Positions 1-8,190 of a stretch of 46,817 nucleotides of DNA are shown one piece after another. The first letter of the stretch is position 1, and each line of letters opens with the position of its first letter. The stretch is from Nitrospirota bacterium. Its GTDB lineage: Bacteria > Nitrospirota > Thermodesulfovibrionia > UBA6902 > DSMQ01. Location of the stretch: the NCBI GenBank assembly GCA_016208855.1, contig JACQXF010000079.1:1-46817 (forward strand). The letters are read 5' to 3'. Below the pieces are notes generated by a model. It searched no databases. It was given only the letters and a program-made list of their open reading frames with translations, and was not told the DNA's origin. A program made the translations under genes and the position numbers.

Positions 1-2
1 AG

Positions 3-122
3 GCGCCCAAACCTTATGGCTTGGATTGCAGAGATTGGATGATATAACTGAAATGTGGAAAGTTTTCATGTCCAAATCTGATCCATCCTCACTACGTTCA
101 CCCCCTGTATCCAGACCCTAAA
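3..122 (+). CDS. possible C-terminal fragment of a transposase (partial, runs off left edge)
   Basis: Open frame from the window edge: GAQTLWLGLQRLDDITEMWKVFMSKSDPSSLRSPPVSRP*. The 'TLWxGLQRLxDI' stretch resembles the end of IS4-type transposases, by recall only. Confidence 0.3.
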
Positions 123-347
123 TGTGGGTAAGGATAAGTTTACTAAAGGGGGGCAGGGGGGGATTTGATGTCAACTTATTTAATGCCTTTACTATAAAAA
201 TTGATATTGAGAGAATAAGACAGGCAGAGTCATCTGAGCCTTTTTTCTCAATGCTTTTTTTGCTTTTTTTTGGTAAACTTTTCCTCAATGGAGAATAAAT
301 AAAGGGTTCCTAATTATTTCACGTATTACTTAGAGTGAGGGACTTAT

Positions 348-701
348 ATGTTAATGCAGTTAAAGCAGTTGATTATTGTTTTGATAGGGCTGGGCTTGAT
401 TTTAAGATTCCTTACCAGACAACAGGCTCTAAGAAAATTAGGAATGGTTTTATTAACGACTGCCTTCTTTCCTTTTATAGTCAGCTTCGGTCAAAACTTC
501 TATTATCAGTTGACTCCTATTCAAAAGGTTGGACTAATTGCATTTCTACTGCCTTTAACTGTTTTCATAATTTTAAGAATCTTATTAGGTAAGGATTTGT
601 TTAATAATATTGCTGGCAATTTTATTTATGATGGGCTGAAGGCTGTAATGATTTTTCCATTTAGGATTATTACAAGATTAATTCGCAGGTTAAATCATTA
701 G
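348..701 (+). CDS. small hydrophobic membrane protein
   Basis: 117 aa ORF with several hydrophobic segments; preferred over the overlapping 335..592 frame. Confidence 0.55.
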   Translation: MLMQLKQLIIVLIGLGLILRFLTRQQALRKLGMVLLTTAFFPFIVSFGQNFYYQLTPIQKVGLIAFLLPLTVFIILRILLGKDLFNNIAGNFIYDGLKAVMIFPFRIITRLIRRLNH

Positions 702-714
702 ATGTGGAGGGTTT

Positions 715-810
715 ATGGGCTTATTAAACTGGGTTTCTAACAAAGTGCTTCAAACGTCATATGATGCATATTTACAAAATCTTAAGCTCTATTATAGTTA
801 TCCATTATGA
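715..810 (+). CDS. 31-aa mini-ORF coupled to the next gene
   Basis: MGLLNWVSNKVLQTSYDAYLQNLKLYYSYPL*. RBS-like GGAGG upstream; its stop overlaps the next start (ATGA at 807-810). Confidence 0.35.
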   Translation: MGLLNWVSNKVLQTSYDAYLQNLKLYYSYPL

Positions 811-1886
811 GAAACGTAGTCAGACGGCTAATTAACCATTTGTTTTATCTTTCCTTCTGGCTTTTCCTCGGAGGTGCACTTTTAATCGGAGTGATATACC
901 TCTTATTCTCAAACGTTATAAACTTTTCAGATTCATGGAATGCCGTACATCCTTCATTGCCTGTTGTAAATGACGTTTTTTTTAAGGAAATAATTTCTAT
1001 TATTAGAAGTATTGAGATCAATTTGGGTTTGGGACGGCATATAAGCAATCTTTTAGGTAACTTTGATTACGGACATGGATATGCTATTGCCCAGTCAATC
1101 GGGACATTAATTATAGAAACAATAATGACATGGAGTCTCTGGTTATTTATACAAGCAAGGCATCGTGAGCAGGCAGCGACTGAACAAATATCTGCAATGA
1201 GGCAGAGCAGGCAATATGATGATGCAGACCTATTGAATATGGAAATGCAGAATCGTTTAAATAGCAGCGCGGAGAAGAGAAGGTTCCTGTCAATTTTCAT
1301 AATTTTTGGAAGCTTAACCGTATTAATCTGGTTCTTTGATTTTTACCTTACATACGCTAAGCAAGTTATTGTGAGTAAGGACGCTGAACGTTTTGCTTTA
1401 CTCGGCCCTTTTGGAACAGTTTTGCTTATGACCATAATAAGCGTAGGCTTTGCCTTTATAACAGAGGAATTGAGACGTGAGATATTACAGGTGGTTGGAG
1501 ACCTTTCCGAACTTATACTTGGTCCATCGCAAGAACAGCGAGCATTGCCGACAGAACAGACTAAGAAGATAGAGCCAGGGAATGTCCCCACAGAAGGCCC
1601 TCCTCCCCCTCCTCTGGATGACGAAATGGTTACAATTCATAGCATAGAAGGTATATTGTACACGCTGCTTATAGAAATCAATGCTCAATGGCAAAGGGGA
1701 GAGATAAGTATTGATGGGCAGGTTTATGCTGGTGATGGACGGTTATTGACAGTAACAGAATTATTTCAGGTAATGAACCCACCAGAGGGGATGCCTGTTC
1801 AATGCTACTATACTGAAGACGGAATTAATAGTCTTGATAACACCACATATTATATGGATGAAAACAGGGTTGTCATTTTCAATTAG
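807..1886 (+). CDS. multi-pass membrane protein with Pro-rich linker and small C-terminal domain
   Basis: 359 aa; about four hydrophobic segments, EGPPPPPLDDE linker, then a ~75 aa soluble C-terminus. Confidence 0.7.
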   Translation: MRNVVRRLINHLFYLSFWLFLGGALLIGVIYLLFSNVINFSDSWNAVHPSLPVVNDVFFKEIISIIRSIEINLGLGRHISNLLGNFDYGHGYAIAQSIGTLIIETIMTWSLWLFIQARHREQAATEQISAMRQSRQYDDADLLNMEMQNRLNSSAEKRRFLSIFIIFGSLTVLIWFFDFYLTYAKQVIVSKDAERFALLGPFGTVLLMTIISVGFAFITEELRREILQVVGDLSELILGPSQEQRALPTEQTKKIEPGNVPTEGPPPPPLDDEMVTIHSIEGILYTLLIEINAQWQRGEISIDGQVYAGDGRLLTVTELFQVMNPPEGMPVQCYYTEDGINSLDNTTYYMDENRVVIFN

Positions 1887-1900
1887 GGAGATATTTAGAT

Positions 1901-3025
1901 ATGACAATAAAGCTGAATAAGTTTAAGTTAACGAACTTAGTATGTTGCCTGCTGTTTATCATATCATTGTTTTCTGTAAGAGCGGCTATCGCTGCAAGCC
2001 CTGTAATCTCAGAACGTTATATTATAATATTTGATTTATCAGGCACATTTATTAAAGATAACACAAATATCAGAATGTCTCTGGATAAACTGCAGCGATT
2101 CAGCGAGGCATTGGAACAGGCAAAAAAAGATGAAATTGCACAGATTGAAAAAGAGGCAAAAGGGCGAAGACAGCCGTTATTTGAAAATACTAAGCGCGTT
2201 TCAGAATTGACAATTATAGGCATGGGATTACGATCACGCCCTATATGGAGTGGAAGCGCTGCTAATTTTATGGATTTAAATAACAATGGAGAAATAAGAC
2301 GTCTTATCCAGAATACCGTTGATGAGTCTGCAAGGACAGGCAATAATAAATGTACTGATATACGAGGGGCATTGGATCTGGGGTTTAGAAGATTAAAAGC
2401 TACAAATACTGACAGAGAATTAATTGTACGCGCTGGGATTATTGTATTTTCTGATTTACTTGATGACCCGCCGGACCAGTCAGGAAATTGTAAAAATACT
2501 GGCAGCCCTGTTCCGCCTGAGGGCGCAATATGGGATGATTTAACCTCTTTTATAGAAGAAAATCAGGACAGGTTTAACACAACGCCTGCATTTCTACCAA
2601 AATTTACATTTATCGCACTTGGCGTAAACGAACAGCCTGACAGGACGGTTGATCCTGTAAGTCTTTGGACGGAACGCCTCCGCTCCATTGAGGATAAGCA
2701 TGAGCCGTTCTTGTTAGAATTTAGGTCATTTGCAGATGCCATAAATTTCTCTATACTTCCGCCCGAAAGAAGCTCCTTGTCAGACATACAAAACTATCTC
2801 AATAATTTCGATCCACTTGAGGGGAAACGAATAGCTAATGATTCTTCAAGAGGTAATCAAAATAACTCCGGCATGCTAAAGACAGGACTGGTCCTAATCC
2901 TTGGAATAGCTGGGCTTATCTTCCTGATTATTTTGCTAATAGTAGTTGTAATCATAGTCATAATAGTAATGAAAAAAAGGCGCGCCTCAAGGGCAGGCGC
3001 TAATCCAAACAGAGGAGACACATAA
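1901..3025 (+). CDS. VWA-like exported protein with C-terminal TM anchor
   Basis: 374 aa; N-terminal signal-like segment, 'YIIIFDLSGTFIKD' (MIDAS-like DxSxT), 'GIIVFSDLLDD', C-terminal hydrophobic helix followed by KKRR. Confidence 0.65.
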   Translation: MTIKLNKFKLTNLVCCLLFIISLFSVRAAIAASPVISERYIIIFDLSGTFIKDNTNIRMSLDKLQRFSEALEQAKKDEIAQIEKEAKGRRQPLFENTKRVSELTIIGMGLRSRPIWSGSAANFMDLNNNGEIRRLIQNTVDESARTGNNKCTDIRGALDLGFRRLKATNTDRELIVRAGIIVFSDLLDDPPDQSGNCKNTGSPVPPEGAIWDDLTSFIEENQDRFNTTPAFLPKFTFIALGVNEQPDRTVDPVSLWTERLRSIEDKHEPFLLEFRSFADAINFSILPPERSSLSDIQNYLNNFDPLEGKRIANDSSRGNQNNSGMLKTGLVLILGIAGLIFLIILLIVVVIIVIIVMKKRRASRAGANPNRGDT

Positions 3026-3026
3026 G

Positions 3027-4646
3027 ATGGGAGATTTTCTTGAGAAGATAAAGCGGGCATGGACTACGTCAAGTCTTTATAAGAGAAGGGTGTCTATACT
3101 TCTTCTCAGTCATGACAGGAATTATACATTGGAGAGGATATGTCAGAATCCTAAGGAAGGGGTTCTGAAGGATGCGCCTTTTTACCATTTATCGGCTGAC
3201 GGCAAGAAAAAACTGAAGGATAAAGGGAGCTACCTTGCTCAAATTCCAGTAAATGTTAATGAAGAGGTGTTTGCTGAAAACGAGTCTATACTGAAGAAGC
3301 TCTGTGATGATACAAAAGAAGCCGGAATCTATATTATTGATGATTTCCTGAAACAACTTGATGACAGAGACGCAGCAGCTATAGGCCATCAGATTTGGAT
3401 AAATCGTCAGCTCTTTTTTGATCTCTTTGAGAAGACTCTTAGCACTGATTGTGATGCTCAGGTATTTATATTTCTTGAACACTCAGAAAAGAGGGAGCTA
3501 ATCCCTGATATTGTTGATGCAGAGATTCAGATTATTGAACATCCATATCCGATATATGATGAGGTCAAGGATATTGTAGCTAAGGAACTAATTAATTATA
3601 AGGCAAGGGCAACAGTTAAAATTGACAAGGAAGATGAATTTATTACCGCTTTGTCCAGACACTTCTCTGGATTTGCCTACTCAACCATATCATGGATGCT
3701 AAGAGACTCACTGATAACTCATGTAACGAACAATAAAATTGATACAAAGACTGCTAAAGGCATAATTAACGAAGTAGCAAATAGAAAAGAAGAGCTTATT
3801 AACAAGCAGCTTGGGATGAACATTCTTAAAAGTACAACTTATAAACCAATAGGCGTTGATACGTTCCTTTCATATATAGAAAAGAGGAAAGACAGGATAT
3901 GTATTCCCGGTCAGGAGCGACTTAAAGGGGTTCTTCTTATCGGACCGCCTGGCACGGGGAAGTCCATGCTTGCAAAATATCTCTCTGCTCATCTGGATAA
4001 GCCTGCTGTAGAGGTGCAGCTTTCAAGCCTGATGAGTAAATGGATGGGAGAGACCGAGCAGCTATTCCAGCGTCTTACTAATGTCTTGGACGCCATGGCG
4101 CCTGTGATAATTTATATGGACGAAATTGAGAAGATGTTCTCTGACGAAGGGGTTGGTTCAAGCGCCGGCGCCTCTATGGTTAGGGCAACAGGAAGTCTTT
4201 TGACATGGATGAATGACACAAACTCCCCAGTTTTTATAGTAGCGACAGCAAATAATATATCAAGAATGGGCGAAATAGGTCTCACCATGACAAGAAGGGG
4301 ACGTTTTGACGCCCTGTTTTATATCGGTTATCCTGATGAGAATGGACGAAAAGAGCTTTTTAAATTCTATGCGAAAAATAAAAAATTCAATTTAACGGAC
4401 GCGCAGTATATAACCCTTGCTAAAATGGCGCCGTTCTTTACAGGAGCTGATATCTCTGGTGTTGTACAGGAAGCGAGTACAGAATGCATTGGAGTTACTA
4501 ATCCAGATTGCTATCAAAACCTTGTAAATGCAATTAACCTGCAGAAAGCCCGTGTAGAAGCTATGCGCGCAATGTACAATGCAAATACCGGCGGGGTAAT
4601 GAAGAGGCTGGCAATTCCTGCGGGAAATTTTGAAAATGAGAGTTAG
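3027..4646 (+). CDS. AAA+ ATPase, Ycf46-like
   Basis: 539 aa; Walker A GPPGTGKS, Walker B VIIYMDEIEK, sensor 'IVATANN', 'TRRGRFD'; degenerate N-terminal half. Confidence 0.85.
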   Translation: MGDFLEKIKRAWTTSSLYKRRVSILLLSHDRNYTLERICQNPKEGVLKDAPFYHLSADGKKKLKDKGSYLAQIPVNVNEEVFAENESILKKLCDDTKEAGIYIIDDFLKQLDDRDAAAIGHQIWINRQLFFDLFEKTLSTDCDAQVFIFLEHSEKRELIPDIVDAEIQIIEHPYPIYDEVKDIVAKELINYKARATVKIDKEDEFITALSRHFSGFAYSTISWMLRDSLITHVTNNKIDTKTAKGIINEVANRKEELINKQLGMNILKSTTYKPIGVDTFLSYIEKRKDRICIPGQERLKGVLLIGPPGTGKSMLAKYLSAHLDKPAVEVQLSSLMSKWMGETEQLFQRLTNVLDAMAPVIIYMDEIEKMFSDEGVGSSAGASMVRATGSLLTWMNDTNSPVFIVATANNISRMGEIGLTMTRRGRFDALFYIGYPDENGRKELFKFYAKNKKFNLTDAQYITLAKMAPFFTGADISGVVQEASTECIGVTNPDCYQNLVNAINLQKARVEAMRAMYNANTGGVMKRLAIPAGNFENES

Positions 4647-4677
4647 CGCCAAATAGATTAGGACAACTTTATAGATT

Positions 4678-5040
4678 ATGAATACATGGTATATTCTTCC
4701 AGAATATGTAAACTTAAGACAATTAGGGCATATAATTCCCAGAGATATTGGAATAGTCTCCAGATATAAATACAACAACGTAAACATAATAAGCATAAAT
4801 CTGCTGCATCTTCATTTATTTTTTACAATTATAGAGAGAAACAAAGAGAAACTAATCAATGGATTATATAAGTTAAAACCGATAGGGGAATTTACATCGC
4901 CGCACTTTATGGAAATTTACTGGAGATGCTTTTTTAAGTATTTTCTTGGCAAAAACGGCTATCATTTGGTAAAAAGCAGGGCATGTAATAAACATGGAGG
5001 GGGATTTCTTATGGTATTTGAAAGGAGGACTCAAATATGA
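4678..5040 (+). CDS. hypothetical protein (uncertain)
   Basis: 120 aa ORF whose stop overlaps the ATG of the next gene (ATGA at 5037); no recognised domain. Confidence 0.3.
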   Translation: MNTWYILPEYVNLRQLGHIIPRDIGIVSRYKYNNVNIISINLLHLHLFFTIIERNKEKLINGLYKLKPIGEFTSPHFMEIYWRCFFKYFLGKNGYHLVKSRACNKHGGGFLMVFERRTQI

Positions 5041-5852
5041 GCGGAAGTAAATGCAGTCCACCTGTAGAAGTAGGAGGGGGAGCAGGCGGATCCATTGTTG
5101 CAATACCGTTGGTGTTGGCAGGACTTGCTGCTGTTGGTATTGCGAAGGGGATACAAAAGGGTTATAAGACTGTAAAAAAAATTAGGGCTGAAACATCAAA
5201 GAGTGAGATGAATGCTTGGCTTGCTGATATGAAAATGCCAATGTCATTGGGCGAAAAATTAAAACTCCCTCCAAAGATGAGCGTAGAGGGAATAAATAAA
5301 GATGCTGAAATATTTAGCACAGAGATTAACGGTGTAAGGCTTGATAATGTATTCATACAGTTACAAAAAATGGCTAATACGAGTAAAAAAAGCGGTATAT
5401 GGGTTAATGACTATACAATGGAGAATATCAATAGGGTTGTTGTTATGGGGATGGATAATTCAGACAACAGGATTGCCTTTACAAAAGACCAAGATGGTAA
5501 ATACCAAGCATTTGGTGCCGTTAACTCTAAGGAAGCCCTCTCAAAAAATATAAACAATATTATGTGCACGTTCTATAAGAACTCGCTCTATTATCAGCTT
5601 CATGAGTGGGGGTTGAAAAATGTGCAAATGAAAGCTAATGCTAATTCATATAACTTAATGGCAGATAACAGCGGCATGAGTGTAAAAATTAACAAACAGA
5701 ATGGCCAGATTCATTTTGAGAACATTCCTGAAAATCTTCAGGCTAAGGTTGAAAAATGGCTTAAGACTTTTACCGGAGAATGCAGGGTTACCCAATCTCC
5801 GTTGAAGAGTGCAAAGACAGGAAGAAAACAACGAGGCGCTGTATCTGCATGA
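5037..5852 (+). CDS. hypothetical protein; Gly-rich/hydrophobic N-terminus, possible distant DUF1257 (Ycf35)-like C-terminal region
   Basis: 271 aa; RBS GGAGG; translationally coupled to the downstream radical SAM gene. The DUF1257 resemblance is a weak impression only. Confidence 0.55.
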   Translation: MSGSKCSPPVEVGGGAGGSIVAIPLVLAGLAAVGIAKGIQKGYKTVKKIRAETSKSEMNAWLADMKMPMSLGEKLKLPPKMSVEGINKDAEIFSTEINGVRLDNVFIQLQKMANTSKKSGIWVNDYTMENINRVVVMGMDNSDNRIAFTKDQDGKYQAFGAVNSKEALSKNINNIMCTFYKNSLYYQLHEWGLKNVQMKANANSYNLMADNSGMSVKINKQNGQIHFENIPENLQAKVEKWLKTFTGECRVTQSPLKSAKTGRKQRGAVSA

Positions 5853-6766
5853 GGCGTATTAAGGTTTTATTATCTGATGACGGCAGATTCTATTTAGATG
5901 ATATTGATGCGGAGCTATATAAAAGACTGCTAAAGGCAGGGGCGTCTTTTGAGGAGGATATAAATATACCAACACTAAATTGTTTTTCAGGGAAAAACTT
6001 AAAAAGAAGGCTAAAAGATGCTGCATGGTGGAATGAATATCTTGACTATGCGATCAAGTGGGCAGAGGATTCTTATAATAACTGCTCCCTTTGTCATCTT
6101 AAGTGCGGCAAAAATCGTTTCTTACAGACAGGACAATGTAATGCATCGCTTGAAGGGGAATTTTTTGACCTTTTTGTGCATCCAGAAATGAACGGATTAA
6201 AGGATGTGCTTCACATTATGATGAAGGGGTGCTCTTTAGATTGTTTTTTCTGCCATAAGGATCAGGAGAGGGATAGAGAATCCGGACTTCATATGCCCAC
6301 TGTAAGACATAAAGAGGTTGTAGCAATAATTAAAAAAGGTAATTTCAACTCAGCGGCATTTTCAGGGGGGAATCCTGACGAAAACATACTCTCTATATTG
6401 AGGCTGCTAAAAGAGGTCGGGCCATTTAAATGGCCTATCATTTGGGAGACACATGGCTGTATAGATACAAGTGTGTTTTCAATGCTTTTGCCGATAGTAG
6501 ATCTTTTTCTTGTCACTGTAAAGTTCGGAAGTGATGAATGCGCCTGTAAATATGGCGGAGTGGCTCACTATAGGGATTGTGTTTCCAAGACGTTGCTCTT
6601 TCTAAAGAGTAAGAAGGCAGACTTCTTTCTTCGTATTTCAAGAATTCCAGAGCATGAGGAGTGCTGCTACTTGAAGGCAAAAGAAATGATTGATAAACTT
6701 GGTATCAGAGATTACAGTATTATTAATATTTATCCTGAGTTTAATTTGTCTTATCGAGAAGTATAA
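5849..6766 (+). CDS. radical SAM protein, PflX-like (COG1313-type)
   Basis: 'KGCSLDCFFCHKDQ' CxxxCxxC motif, preceded by 'NCSLCHLKCGKNR...TGQC', and 'VDLFLVTVKFGSDECACKYGGVAHY' resembling PflX 'DFKYG..ECA.KYS..P.Y'. Start chosen at ATG 5849, overlapping the previous stop. Confidence 0.75.
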   Translation: MRRIKVLLSDDGRFYLDDIDAELYKRLLKAGASFEEDINIPTLNCFSGKNLKRRLKDAAWWNEYLDYAIKWAEDSYNNCSLCHLKCGKNRFLQTGQCNASLEGEFFDLFVHPEMNGLKDVLHIMMKGCSLDCFFCHKDQERDRESGLHMPTVRHKEVVAIIKKGNFNSAAFSGGNPDENILSILRLLKEVGPFKWPIIWETHGCIDTSVFSMLLPIVDLFLVTVKFGSDECACKYGGVAHYRDCVSKTLLFLKSKKADFFLRISRIPEHEECCYLKAKEMIDKLGIRDYSIINIYPEFNLSYREV

Positions 6767-6913
6767 GAATTATTTAAAGGGTATATGTTGTCGCAGCCAG
6801 CAAAAAAGGAAGTAAAACATTTTTTTCTATACAGAATTTCTGGCTAAGATATTTTAAGGAATGTGGAGCAAGTTTTGAGAAAGAAAATTATGGAAGCGCT
6901 TTAATACGGTTCG

Positions 6914-7336
6914 ATGAATAATGGAAATGAGACAATTGTTTATCAAGAACGGCCTTCGTGGTTATATTATTATTTGTTGTATATCCTGGGGATTATTTTA
7001 TTCGCTGTTTCAGCAAATATAGGAAGACTTGACGGAGGTTTTTTTGTTTTACTTATTGTTGTAGGCTTGGCGGCTGTATTCAGGTTCAGATATTTGTTTA
7101 CTATTACAAATGACAGAATTATCATGAGAGAAGGATTGATTGCAAGAAATACAAATGAAATGAAGGTAAGGCATATAAGAAGTATGCACGTTAAACAAAA
7201 TCCTATTGAAAGAATACTTGGAATTGGGACACTGACTGTTATATCAGCAGCAGATGGTGAAGCAGCAGTGGTTTTCAAAGGGATAAACGATCCTCAAATG
7301 GTGAAAGAAACCATTTACAAAATGATAGACCGATAA
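6914..7336 (+). CDS. bacterial PH-domain (bPH2/DUF304-like) membrane protein
   Basis: Two hydrophobic segments, then 'YLFTITNDRIIMREGLIARNTNEMKVRHIRSMHVKQNPIERILGIGTLTV'. Confidence 0.8.
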   Translation: MNNGNETIVYQERPSWLYYYLLYILGIILFAVSANIGRLDGGFFVLLIVVGLAAVFRFRYLFTITNDRIIMREGLIARNTNEMKVRHIRSMHVKQNPIERILGIGTLTVISAADGEAAVVFKGINDPQMVKETIYKMIDR

Positions 7337-7338
7337 TA

Positions 7339-7710
7339 ATGGGAAAAATTGCAGAATATAGAAAATACTGGCAGATAAAGGAGGCTGAGGAAGCAGCAGC
7401 CGGAGAAGTCCTCCGTACAAAAGCCTTTAACACAGCAAAACTATTAACAGATATTCTTGTAAAAGAATTCGGGGTAAAACGAGTGATACTGTTTGGTTCT
7501 GCCCTTCAAAAGCACGGATTTGATCGTGACTCGGATATAGACCTGGCTGTAGAAGGACTTGAAAAAAGATTTTATTTCAGGGCCCTCGCACGGCTTATGA
7601 TGGAGAGTCCCTTTGAAGTGGATCTGAAACCTATAGAAAGTGTAAAAACATTACTTAAAGACAGGATAAAGAAGGGAGTTGTTTTGTATGAGAAAAGAAA
7701 TGCTTCCTGA
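7339..7710 (+). CDS. MNT-type nucleotidyltransferase (antitoxin-like)
   Basis: 'RVILFGSALQKHGFDRDSDIDLAVEGL' GSx10-13DxD motif. Confidence 0.85.
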   Translation: MGKIAEYRKYWQIKEAEEAAAGEVLRTKAFNTAKLLTDILVKEFGVKRVILFGSALQKHGFDRDSDIDLAVEGLEKRFYFRALARLMMESPFEVDLKPIESVKTLLKDRIKKGVVLYEKRNAS

Positions 7711-8173
7711 TCTTATTGCAGAACTACAAGATGAGCTTGAGCTTTTAGGGCATCTTGCAGCAGATATTGAAGATGTGAACAAATGCAAACCTAAATCTCA
7801 GAGGGCTAAAGCTGTTTATGAAGAAAGCCTTGCGCTTAAATTACACAATTTTTATACAGGATGTGAACGGATATTCCAGAAGATTGCCGACGACATTAAT
7901 GGCGGGGTACCAAGCTCTTTTGATTGGCATAAAAGGCTCCTGAAGAGCATGTCGCTCGAAATAGAAAATATAAGACCTGCTGTAATCTCGAAATCCACCC
8001 TCCGAATGCTTGAAGATTTTCTGGCATTCAGACACGTTATACGAAACATTTATGGGTTTGAGATAGATACTGAACGCCTGCAAGCGCTCATCAATAATAT
8101 GCAAGGGGCGTATCTGATGTTTAAAAAAGACATTGATAAATTTATTGTTTTCTTAAGAAAGATGATGGGGTGA
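7688..8173 (+). CDS. HepT/HEPN-like toxin partner
   Basis: All-helical ~160 aa, overlaps the MNT gene; 'FLAFRHVIRNIYGFEID' near the C-terminus, HepT-like. Confidence 0.75.
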   Translation: MRKEMLPDLIAELQDELELLGHLAADIEDVNKCKPKSQRAKAVYEESLALKLHNFYTGCERIFQKIADDINGGVPSSFDWHKRLLKSMSLEIENIRPAVISKSTLRMLEDFLAFRHVIRNIYGFEIDTERLQALINNMQGAYLMFKKDIDKFIVFLRKMMG

Positions 8174-8190
8174 AGTGGATATTGAATTAA

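Noticed and set aside
335-592. Alternative 85-aa ORF overlapping 348..701
   Set aside because: Overlaps a more plausible hydrophobic membrane-protein frame; no recognisable domain.
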